Assembly (NCBI GenBank): GCA_021737905.1
Contig: JAIPDA010000027.1
Coordinates: forward strand, 1 to 14,608
Source: Rhodoferax sp.
GTDB taxonomy: Bacteria; Pseudomonadota; Gammaproteobacteria; Burkholderiales; Burkholderiaceae_C
DNA length: 14,608 bases
Reading direction: 5' to 3'
The notes beneath the pieces were generated by a model. That model had not been told where the DNA came from, did not search any database, and saw only the letters and a list, made by a program, of their open reading frames with translations. Below are positions 7,421-13,784 of the stretch, piece by piece. The translations under genes and the position numbers were made by a program. Position 1 is the first letter of the stretch. The number at the start of each line of letters is the position of its first letter.

Positions 7421-8481
7421 ACCACCACCGGCTCGTGCTCGAGCAGGATGCCGAAGCGCTCGTAAACGCTGGTCTGGATCGCCTTGGCCAGCGTCATCAC
7501 CTCGCCGCCTGTCACCGGGTTCTGGCTGCCGCCCTTGTTGATGAGCACCAGCGCCTGGCACTCGTACACAGCGGCATTGCCCACGCTCTTGCCTTTCCAG
7601 CCGCAGGCTTCAATCAGCCAGCCGGCGGCCAACTTGATGGAGCCGTCAGCCATCGGGTAGTGCACGATCTTGGGCTCGCGCTGGATGATGTCGTCGCACT
7701 GCTCACGCGAGACGGTCGGGTTCTTGAAAAAGCTGCCTGCATTGCCAATGACGGCCGGATCAGGCAGTTTGGCGCGGCGGATCTCGCAGATCCAGTCAAA
7801 GATTTGCTGCGGCGTGGTCGGCACTTCGCCGGTCTGCGCGATCTTGCGGTCCAGGTCGGCATAGCCCAGCACCGGCTTCCAGGCCTTGGGCAAAGCAAAG
7901 CGCACGCGCGTGATCAGCGCCCGGCCAGCCAGCCCGAAAGTTGCCGTGCCGCCGGCCACCGCGCTGCTAGCGTGTTTAAAAACCGAGTCGCGATAGCCAA
8001 AAGCGCATTGCGCGGCGTCCAGCGTGAAGGTTTGGCCGGTTTGCAAATCCATCGCGTCCAGCGATTCAAAACGGTCTTGCAGCTCAACGCCGTAAGCGCC
8101 GATGTTCTGCACCGGTGAAGCGCCCACGCTGCCCGGGATCATGGCCAGGTTTTCCATGCCGGGAAAGCCATTGGCCAGCGTCCAGGCCACCAGCTCGTGC
8201 CAGTTTTCGCCGGCGCCAGCCTCGACAATGAAGGCTTTGGCAGTCTCTCTCACCAGCCGCTTGCCCATGATCTCGACCTTGAGCACCAGGGGTTTGACGT
8301 CGCCGGTGAGCACAATGTTGCTGCCGCCACCCAAAATGAACTTAGGCACTGCCTGCTGCGCCGGGTCGGCCAGCACGGCGGCAAGGTCGGCCTCGGAGCC
8401 GATGCGCACCAGGCTCAGGGCCTTGGCCACAATGCCAAAGCTGTTGTACGGCTGCAGGGGGACGTTTTTCTCGACTAACAT
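7417..8481 (-). CDS. murB: UDP-N-acetylenolpyruvoylglucosamine reductase (MurB)
   Basis: MurB is the FAD/NADPH enzyme that reduces UDP-GlcNAc-enolpyruvate to UDP-MurNAc in the second cytoplasmic step of peptidoglycan synthesis. The 354-residue product is the type I form, close in size to E. coli MurB. The FAD-binding segment ILGGGSNIVLT is near residue 50, and MIPGSVGASPVQNIGAYGVE follows near 112-132. GYRDSVFK carries the substrate arginine (Arg164), and NAGSFFKNP the proton-donor serine (Ser250). The end, RFGILLEHEP, places the second catalytic glutamate at about Glu350. The ATG at 8481-8479 gives the normal N-terminus (MLVEKNVPLQPYNSFGI). No Shine-Dalgarno is present; a -10-like GACAAT ends six bases before the ATG. 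It is divergent from yajQ across 44 bp and convergent with argG. Confidence 0.97.
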   Translation of the reverse strand: MLVEKNVPLQPYNSFGIVAKALSLVRIGSEADLAAVLADPAQQAVPKFILGGGSNIVLTGDVKPLVLKVEIMGKRLVRETAKAFIVEAGAGENWHELVAWTLANGFPGMENLAMIPGSVGASPVQNIGAYGVELQDRFESLDAMDLQTGQTFTLDAAQCAFGYRDSVFKHASSAVAGGTATFGLAGRALITRVRFALPKAWKPVLGYADLDRKIAQTGEVPTTPQQIFDWICEIRRAKLPDPAVIGNAGSFFKNPTVSREQCDDIIQREPKIVHYPMADGSIKLAAGWLIEACGWKGKSVGNAAVYECQALVLINKGGSQNPVTGGEVMTLAKAIQTSVYERFGILLEHEPVVV

Positions 8482-8525
8482 CCGGAGATTGTCGCACCCG
8501 CGATTTCAAGGAAAACGAGAACACC

Positions 8526-9011
8526 ATGCCTTCTTTTGACACCGTGCTGGAAGCGGACCTGGTCAAGGTCAAAAACGCCGTCGAAAACGCTGCCAAAGAG
8601 ATCGGCACCCGCTTTGACTTCAAAGGAACTTCGGCCTCGATCGAGCTCAAGGACAAGGAAATCACCTCGATCGGCGACAGCGATTTTCAGATCGACCAGA
8701 TCAACGACATCTTGCGCAGCAAGCTCACCAAAGCCGGCGTGGACGCGCGCTTTCTGGATGTCGGCAAGGTCGAGAAAATCGGCGGCGACAAGGTCAAGCA
8801 GATCAGCAAGGTGCGCAACGGCATTGAGATCGAGCAATCCAAAAAGATCCAGCAGATCATCAAGGGCAGCAAGATCAAGGTGCAAGCCGCCATTCAGGGC
8901 GACGCCGTGCGCGTCACCGGCGCTAAACGCGACGACCTGCAGGCCGCCATGGCCCTCATCAAGTCAGAAATCAGCGAATTTCCTCTGAGCTTCAATAACT
9001 TTCGCGACTGA
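8526..9011 (+). CDS. yajQ: YajQ family nucleotide-binding protein
   Basis: The 161-residue product starts MPSFDTVLEADLVKVKNAVE and continues with TRFDFKGTSASIELKDKEI and VDARFLDVGKVEKIGGD. These are diagnostic for the YajQ family (UPF0234), which has two ferredoxin-like domains and a normal length near 160. Family members bind nucleotides; in Xanthomonas a homologue binds cyclic di-GMP and acts with a transcription factor. E. coli YajQ was also reported to bind RNA/GTP. Which role applies here is not visible. An AAGGA motif lies 13 bases before the ATG (long spacing), and a GAGA lies closer. It is divergent from murB and ends 26 bp before the hairpin repeats that separate it from plsY. Confidence 0.96.
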   Translation: MPSFDTVLEADLVKVKNAVENAAKEIGTRFDFKGTSASIELKDKEITSIGDSDFQIDQINDILRSKLTKAGVDARFLDVGKVEKIGGDKVKQISKVRNGIEIEQSKKIQQIIKGSKIKVQAAIQGDAVRVTGAKRDDLQAAMALIKSEISEFPLSFNNFRD

Positions 9012-9036
9012 AAATCCGGGGGATCGAAGGCGGGGA

Positions 9037-9062
9037 TGGATCCCTGCCTTCGCAGGGATGAC
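9037..9062 (-). repeat. inverted, diverged copy of the 26-bp hairpin repeat
   Basis: Read on the minus strand, this 26-mer matches the three plus-strand units at 9095-9204 except at four positions. The four changes form two compensated stem pairs (T-A to C-G and C-G to T-A), so the 8-bp stem around a GAAG loop is preserved. A 10-bp piece, GGGATGACGG, at 9055-9064 recurs at 9076-9085, which suggests a decayed further copy between. Confidence 0.85.
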
Positions 9063-9094
9063 GGTAGAGGACACGGGGATGACGGCTATTTTTC

Positions 9095-9204
9095 GTCATT
9101 CCCGCGAAGGCGGGAATCCATCTTCGGCTCCGTCACGTCGTTCCCGCGAAGGCGGAAATCCATCTTCGGCCCCGTCCCGTCATTCCCGCGAAGGCGGGAA
9201 TCCA
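9095..9204 (+). repeat. tandem array of 26-bp hairpin repeats, 42-bp period
   Basis: Three direct copies of a 26-bp unit start at 9095, 9137 and 9179, exactly 42 bp apart. The unit begins GTCATTCCCGCGAAGG and ends CGGGAATCCA. Positions 4-11 and 16-23 form an 8-bp stem with a GAAG loop. The first and third copies are identical. The middle copy has A-to-G and G-to-A changes that leave one wobble pair and one mismatch. The two 16-bp spacers (9121-9136, 9163-9178) differ at only two positions. The unit resembles the interspersed ATTCCC...GGGAAT repeats common in betaproteobacterial genomes (compare dRS3 of Neisseria). The array fills the gap between convergent yajQ and plsY and may act as a bidirectional transcript end, though no T-run follows the hairpins. 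Confidence 0.93.
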
Positions 9205-9208
9205 TCTT

Positions 9209-9853
9209 TCAGCTTTTGGGCTTGGCGCCCAGCTTGGACTCTTTGCCTTGCAGCAGTTTGCTGATATTTTCTTTGTGGCGGTAAATCAGCAGCGCGCCCA
9301 TCACCACCAGCATCAGCAGCACTGAGCGGTCCACGTACCAGAGACCGCGGTCGCCCAGCACATAGTAAAGCGGCGCCAACATGGCGCAGGACAAGGCTGA
9401 AAGCGACGAGTAACGCGACACGTACGCCACCAGCGCCCAAGTGCCCATGCAAGCCAGGCCCAGCATCCAGTGCACGCCGAACAGCACGCCGGCGGCAGTG
9501 GCCACGCCCTTGCCGCCCTTGAAGCCGAAAAACACCGGGTACAGATGCCCCAGAAAAGCCGCCAGCCCGACGGCGGCCAGTGCGCCGTCGCCCAGGCCGT
9601 AGGCAGCGCCCTGCCACTGCACCAGCGCCATCGGTAGCCAGCCCTTGACGGCGTCCAGCAGCAGCGTGGCGACGGCAGCGAGCTTGTTGCCCGAGCGCAG
9701 CACGTTGGTAGCGCCCGGGTTTTTGCTGCCGTAGCTGCGCGGGTCGTTCAGGCCCATGAAGCGGCTGACGATCACCGCGAACGAGAGCGAACCGATCAGG
9801 TAGGCGGCCAGCACCGCAGCGGCCCAAAGAAGCAATGGTGAAAAGTCTTGCAA
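9209..9853 (-). CDS. plsY: glycerol-3-phosphate acyltransferase PlsY (TTG start)
   Basis: PlsY is the inner-membrane enzyme that transfers an acyl group from acyl-phosphate to glycerol-3-phosphate, giving lysophosphatidate at the start of phospholipid synthesis. The 214-residue product has several hydrophobic helices and the three family motifs. The first is GSLSFAVIVSRFMG followed by GSKNPGATNVLRSGN. The second is GHLYPVFFGFKGGKGVAT. The third is YRHKENI near the C-terminus. The start is a TTG at 9853-9851: an in-frame TAA lies 21 bases upstream, no ATG or GTG intervenes, and GGAG (9863-9860) is spaced six bases from it. The gap to the upstream aldo/keto reductase stop is 18 bp on the same strand, so they are likely one transcript. 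The stop lies 5 bp from the hairpin repeat array. Confidence 0.96.
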   Translation of the reverse strand: MQDFSPLLLWAAAVLAAYLIGSLSFAVIVSRFMGLNDPRSYGSKNPGATNVLRSGNKLAAVATLLLDAVKGWLPMALVQWQGAAYGLGDGALAAVGLAAFLGHLYPVFFGFKGGKGVATAAGVLFGVHWMLGLACMGTWALVAYVSRYSSLSALSCAMLAPLYYVLGDRGLWYVDRSVLLMLVVMGALLIYRHKENISKLLQGKESKLGAKPKS

Positions 9854-9863
9854 GACAGACTCC
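9854..9863 (-). promoter_or_regulatory. ribosome-binding site deciding the plsY TTG start
   Basis: On the minus strand GGAG at 9863-9860 is followed by six bases and then TTG. It lies in the short gap after the stop of the aldo/keto reductase. Because no ATG or GTG exists in the available frame, this site is the main support for a TTG initiation codon. Confidence 0.7.
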
Positions 9864-9871
9864 GGTGCCGC

Positions 9872-10933
9872 TTAAACAGCCGGGTCGCGCAGTTGCCAGC
9901 GCACCGCGTCAATCGCTTCAAGCAAATCGGGCGGCAGTACGGTGCCCAGAGCGTCGATGTCTTCGTCCAGCTGGGCTACCGTGGTCACGCCGATGATGGT
10001 GCTGGCCACCTGCCACTTGGTGTAGCAAAAGGCCAGTGCCATTTGGGTCGGCGTGAGGCCGTGCTGTCGGGCCAGGGCGTTGTAGCGGCGCGCTGCTTCG
10101 AGCGATTCGACGCGGCCCCAGCGCTGTTTGCGCACCGACTCATAAATTGAAATGCGTCCCTTGGGCGCGGCCTCGCCGGTGGTACCGCTGGCGTCGTACT
10201 TGCCAGTCAACAAGCCAAAACCCAGCGGCGAATAAGCCAGCAGCGAAACACCCAGGCGGTACATGGTTTCGTCCAGCCCGTTGTCTACTGTGCGGTTGAG
10301 CAGGCCATAAGGGTTTTGCACGGTGGCCACGCGCGGCAGGCCGTGCTGCTCGGCCAGGCGTACAAACTCGTGCACACCATAGGGCGACTCGTTGGACAGG
10401 CCGATGGCGCGCACCTTGCCGGCTTGGACCAGCCTGCCCAGGGCTTCGAGCTGGTCGTGGATGGAAGTGACCGGCACATCTTTCGCCGGGTCGAAATACA
10501 TGACGCCGAAGGCCGGCACATGGCGCACCGGCCAGTGAATCTGGTACAGGTCGATCACGTCGGTCTTCATTCGCTTGAGGCTGGCGTGGCAGGCTTCGGT
10601 GATGTCTGATGGGGTCAGGTCGGTGCTGCCGCCGCGCACCCAGCCCATGCCGCGTGCCGGGCCGGCCACTTTGGTGGCCAGCACCAGCTTCTGGCGGGCG
10701 CCTGGATTTTTTTCAAACCAGTTGCCCAGGATTTTTTCAGTCACATTGAAGGTTTCAGCACGCGTGGGCACCGAGTACATCTCTGCGGTGTCGAGAAAGT
10801 TGATGCCGCGCGCCAGCGAGTGATCCAGGATGCGGTGGGATGTAGCCTCGTCAACCTGTTCGCCAAAAGTCATGGTGCCCAGGCAGATCGGGGTCACCTG
10901 GAGATCGCTGGAGCCGAGTTTGATTTTTTTCAT
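9872..10933 (-). CDS. aldo/keto reductase, Tas-like
   Basis: The 353-residue product is a full-length NADPH-dependent aldo/keto reductase with a TIM-barrel fold, closest in appearance to E. coli Tas (about 346 residues). The catalytic tetrad is visible: Asp48 and Tyr53 in INFLDTAEMYSVP, Lys88 in LATKVAG, and His133 in LYQIHWP. Late cofactor-binding segments include LLAYSPLGFGLLTGKY and STIIGVTTVAQLDEDI. The physiological substrate is unknown; many Tas-like enzymes reduce small aldehydes. The start ATG at 10933-10931 gives the family N-terminus MKKIKLGSSDLQVTPICLGT, though it has no clear Shine-Dalgarno. It lies 55 bp after the acyl-CoA synthetase stop and 18 bp before plsY, all on the same strand. 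It is therefore probably cotranscribed with plsY; a functional link to lipid synthesis is not implied. Confidence 0.93.
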   Translation of the reverse strand: MKKIKLGSSDLQVTPICLGTMTFGEQVDEATSHRILDHSLARGINFLDTAEMYSVPTRAETFNVTEKILGNWFEKNPGARQKLVLATKVAGPARGMGWVRGGSTDLTPSDITEACHASLKRMKTDVIDLYQIHWPVRHVPAFGVMYFDPAKDVPVTSIHDQLEALGRLVQAGKVRAIGLSNESPYGVHEFVRLAEQHGLPRVATVQNPYGLLNRTVDNGLDETMYRLGVSLLAYSPLGFGLLTGKYDASGTTGEAAPKGRISIYESVRKQRWGRVESLEAARRYNALARQHGLTPTQMALAFCYTKWQVASTIIGVTTVAQLDEDIDALGTVLPPDLLEAIDAVRWQLRDPAV

Positions 10934-10988
10934 GGGGTGGGTTGGGTGGTCTACGGGACGGTGACGATAAGCACAACAGCTGCCTAGT

Positions 10989-12776
10989 TTATAGCCCGCC
11001 GCCAGCGTGGCGCGCCTCTTCCTGCAAACGCAGCACGCGGCGCTGCACCTTGCCGGTGGTGGTCATGGGCAGGGCGTCGATGAACTCGATCTCTTTGGGG
11101 TATTCGTAGGGGGCCAGCAAGCCCTTCACATGGGCTTGTAACGAGGCTGTCAGCGCCAGGTCAAAGTTTTCCACGGCACCAGCGCCGCAGGCCAGGGCGC
11201 GTTGCGCTGCAAAATCCGGGGCCAGCACCACATAGGCTTTGACCAGCGCACCGCGCTCCCGGTCGGGTTTGGGCACCACGGCGGCGTTGGCCACGGCCGG
11301 GTGCTTGACCAGGCAGTTTTCAATCTCACCCGGCCCGATGCGGTAACCAGCCGCCTTGAAGACGTCGTCGGCCCGGCCGTCGTACCAAAGGTAGCCGTCG
11401 GCGTCGCGCCTGGCCATGTCGCCGGTGCGGCACCAGTCGCCGGTGAACTTGGCTTCGGTGGCGGCCGGGTTTTTCCAGTAGCCCAAAAAGAAAATCGGGT
11501 CGGGCTGCCCTTGAATATCAAAGCGGTTGACCGCCACGTCGCCCGGCACGCCGACGGCGCACTCGCGGCCTGCGTCGTCAATCACCGCCACCCGATGACC
11601 CGGATAAGCCTTGCCCATGCTGCCGGGCTTGGCATCCCAAAACATAGAACAGTTCCCCACCACATAGTTGATCTCGGTCTGTCCAAACATTTCGTTCACG
11701 ATCACGCCCAGTTCATCGCGTGTGTAGGCGAACACGGCGTCGCCTACGGCCTCGCCGGCGCTCATGATGGCTTTGAGTTGAAGTTTGAAGTGCTGGCGCG
11801 GATGCGGATAAGCCTTCATCATGGCTTTGAGCGCAGTCGGAAACAAGAATGTGTGCGTCACGCCTTGCGTGGCCATCAGTTCAAAGGCCAACTCGGGGCT
11901 GAAGCGGCCCTTGTAGGCCACGATGGGCCGGCCGAAATAGAGCGTCGGCAGCAGCGCGTCCATCAGCCCGCCTGTCCAGGCCCAGTCGGCCGGCGACCAG
12001 AACACCGCGGGCGAGCTGGTGTTGCTCAACCCGTCATAGCCAAACCAGTTCTGGCTGGCCACAAAGCCCGGCAAATTACCGATCAAAGCGCGGTGCGCCA
12101 GCAGCGCGCCTTTGGGTTGCCCGGTGGTGCCGCTGGTGTAGATCAGGATGGCGGGGTCTTCGGCCAGGGTCTTGACGGGCGTGAACACGCCCGGGTGGGC
12201 GGCCATTGCCAGGCTGTAGTCCATGTCGCCCTGGCCTTGTGCCTGTCCGGCCGCAAGCAAGGTGCGCAAGGCCGGGCAATGGGGGCGCACAGCTTTCAGA
12301 CTGGCCATGGCATTTTCATCGGCGATGGCCAGCACGGCCTCGCTGTCCTGCAGCCGGAATTCAAGGGCGTCAGGCCCGAACAGAATCGACAGCGGCATGG
12401 CCACCGCCCCCATCTGCAGCACGGCCATGTAGGCCACCGCTGTTTCAAAGCATTGCGGCAGCACAATGGCCACGCGGTCACCGCGGCGCACACCCAGCGC
12501 GCCCAGCGCCAGGCTCAGTGCATCAGCCGAATGTTGCAAGTCGGCGTAGCTGTAGTCGATGCTGGCGGCGCCCGGGCGATGAACGCGGATGGCCGTTTGA
12601 GCAGGCCTTGCCGACGGGCCTTGGTCGGCACTTTCAGCGGCCCAGCGCTGGCAGCAGGCCTGGGCGATATTGAAGTGGGTGTCCACCTGCCAGCGAAAAC
12701 GGCTGTGCAGCGCGGCGTACTGGTCTGCCCTTTGCGGCCCTGCGCCGGCCATGTTGACTTGTTCTTGGCTGTGCAT
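10989..12776 (-). CDS. AMP-forming acyl-CoA synthetase (medium-chain/acetyl-CoA-synthetase-like)
   Basis: The 595-residue product belongs to the ANL adenylate-forming superfamily: it activates a carboxylic acid with ATP and joins it to CoA. The core motif IYTSGTTGQPKGA is near residues 209-222. The GQTE motif is near 363, and YDGRADDVFKAAGYRIGPGEIEN near 462-482 includes the hinge region. The catalytic lysine of TTTGKVQRR is Lys576. The arrangement SPADWAWTGGLMDALLPTLYFG resembles acetyl- and medium-chain acyl-CoA synthetases rather than long-chain FadD; the true substrate is unknown. The frame is open to 12890, across the hydrolase start. However, the ATG at 12776-12774 has an AAGGAG Shine-Dalgarno ten bases upstream (12792-12787) and leaves a sensible N-terminus. 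It is divergent from the alpha/beta hydrolase, with 28 bp between start codons. Confidence 0.93.
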   Translation of the reverse strand: MHSQEQVNMAGAGPQRADQYAALHSRFRWQVDTHFNIAQACCQRWAAESADQGPSARPAQTAIRVHRPGAASIDYSYADLQHSADALSLALGALGVRRGDRVAIVLPQCFETAVAYMAVLQMGAVAMPLSILFGPDALEFRLQDSEAVLAIADENAMASLKAVRPHCPALRTLLAAGQAQGQGDMDYSLAMAAHPGVFTPVKTLAEDPAILIYTSGTTGQPKGALLAHRALIGNLPGFVASQNWFGYDGLSNTSSPAVFWSPADWAWTGGLMDALLPTLYFGRPIVAYKGRFSPELAFELMATQGVTHTFLFPTALKAMMKAYPHPRQHFKLQLKAIMSAGEAVGDAVFAYTRDELGVIVNEMFGQTEINYVVGNCSMFWDAKPGSMGKAYPGHRVAVIDDAGRECAVGVPGDVAVNRFDIQGQPDPIFFLGYWKNPAATEAKFTGDWCRTGDMARRDADGYLWYDGRADDVFKAAGYRIGPGEIENCLVKHPAVANAAVVPKPDRERGALVKAYVVLAPDFAAQRALACGAGAVENFDLALTASLQAHVKGLLAPYEYPKEIEFIDALPMTTTGKVQRRVLRLQEEARHAGGGL

Positions 12777-12804
12777 TGAAGCGATGCTCCTTATGATCTG
12801 GTCA

Positions 12805-13728
12805 ATGTACAAAGAAAATCGCACTTCCCGCACCGAGTTTGTCCCTATACGGGGCCTGCAATACCACGTACTGCGCTGGGGTCCGGACAATTCCGGCCCC
12901 GGCCATTGCCCGCCGCTGGTGCTGCTGCACGGCTGGATGGACGTGGCCGCCTCTTACCAGTTCATGGTTGATGCGTTGGATGAAGCCTTTGCCGCCGGCC
13001 GCAGCATCATCGCGCCCGACTGGCGCGGCTTTGGCCAGACCGACGCCGGCCAGACCGACAACTTCTGGTTTCCCGATTACCTGGCCGACCTGGACTTCTT
13101 GCTGGACCACTGCTGCCCCGGCCAGCCAGTGGACCTGGTGGGCCACAGCATGGGCGGCAATGTCGCCATGATCTACGCCGGGGTGCGGCCCGAACGCATA
13201 CGCCGGCTGGTCAACCTCGAAGGCTTTGGCCTGGCTGCCACCCGCCCCAGCCAGGCCCCGGGCCGATATGCCCAGTGGATGGACGAACTTAAAAGCCTGC
13301 ACCGTGGTGACAGCGCCCTCAAACCCTATGCCGATGTAGCAGGCGTGGCGCAGCGGCTCATGAAGACCAACCCGCGTCTGCCCCCGGACAAGGCCGACTG
13401 GCTGGCCGGCCGTTGGGCCAGCCCGGATGCCGCTGGGCAATGGAAGATTCGGGGCCACGCGGGGCACAAAGTCACCAGCGCCCACATTTACCGGCTGGAC
13501 GAAATGCTGGAGGTTTACAAACGCATCACCGCGCCGCTGCTCTCCGTGCAAGCCGACAGCGACTCGCTGACCCAGTGGTGGAAAGGCAGCTACACGCTGG
13601 ACGAGTACCACGAAAGACTGAAAAACGTAGCCGATGCGCGCAGCGCTGTCATCGCCGACGCAGGCCACATGCTGCACCACGACCAGCCTGAACAACTGGC
13701 CCGTTTGATCGAAGACTTCCTGGCGTGA
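12805..13728 (+). CDS. alpha/beta hydrolase fold protein
   Basis: The 307-residue product has the alpha/beta hydrolase layout. An oxyanion-hole segment, LVLLHGWMD, is near residue 35. The nucleophile elbow GHSMGGN has Ser115. An acid candidate is Asp251 or Asp253 in SVQADSDSL, and the catalytic histidine is His288 in DAGHMLHHDQPE. This is enough for a serine esterase, lipase or C-C hydrolase-like enzyme, but not to name a substrate. The start is ambiguous: the frame is open much further upstream over the synthetase start. I chose the ATG at 12805 (MYKENRTSRTEFVPIRG), where protein-like sequence begins; ATGs at 12784 and 12793 are alternatives. No Shine-Dalgarno precedes it, but TATGAT at 12792-12797 ends seven bases before it. 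prfB follows after 56 bp on the same strand. Confidence 0.88.
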   Translation: MYKENRTSRTEFVPIRGLQYHVLRWGPDNSGPGHCPPLVLLHGWMDVAASYQFMVDALDEAFAAGRSIIAPDWRGFGQTDAGQTDNFWFPDYLADLDFLLDHCCPGQPVDLVGHSMGGNVAMIYAGVRPERIRRLVNLEGFGLAATRPSQAPGRYAQWMDELKSLHRGDSALKPYADVAGVAQRLMKTNPRLPPDKADWLAGRWASPDAAGQWKIRGHAGHKVTSAHIYRLDEMLEVYKRITAPLLSVQADSDSLTQWWKGSYTLDEYHERLKNVADARSAVIADAGHMLHHDQPEQLARLIEDFLA

Positions 13729-13734
13729 GAAAAT
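13705..13734 (+). promoter_or_regulatory. candidate sigma70-type promoter for prfB
   Basis: TTGATC at 13705-13710 and GAAAAT at 13729-13734 are separated by 18 bases. Each hexamer matches four of six consensus bases. The pair overlaps the end and stop codon of the hydrolase gene and would start transcription about 45 bases before the prfB ATG. It was found by eye only, so read-through from the hydrolase gene is an equally possible source of prfB mRNA. Confidence 0.3.
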
Positions 13735-13784
13735 GCGGGATTGCGCCCCAGCCAGGGGCCGCACATCACCCACAGGAACGAATC

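Noticed and set aside
9095..9204. CRISPR-like look: 26-bp repeats with 16-bp spacers
   Set aside because: The spacers are almost identical to each other and too short, the repeat is a near-perfect palindrome, an inverted copy is adjacent, and no cas gene is present. It is an interspersed hairpin repeat.
9036..9284. Short ORFs across the repeat encoding Arg-rich peptides such as SFPRRRESIF
   Set aside because: These are translations of the DNA hairpin repeat itself. There is no ribosome-binding site, and the frame runs antisense into plsY.
11202..12779. A 525-codon open frame antisense to the acyl-CoA synthetase
   Set aside because: Long antisense frames are common opposite GC-rich coding sequence. 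The product shows no recognisable motif, while the minus strand carries all ANL motifs in order.
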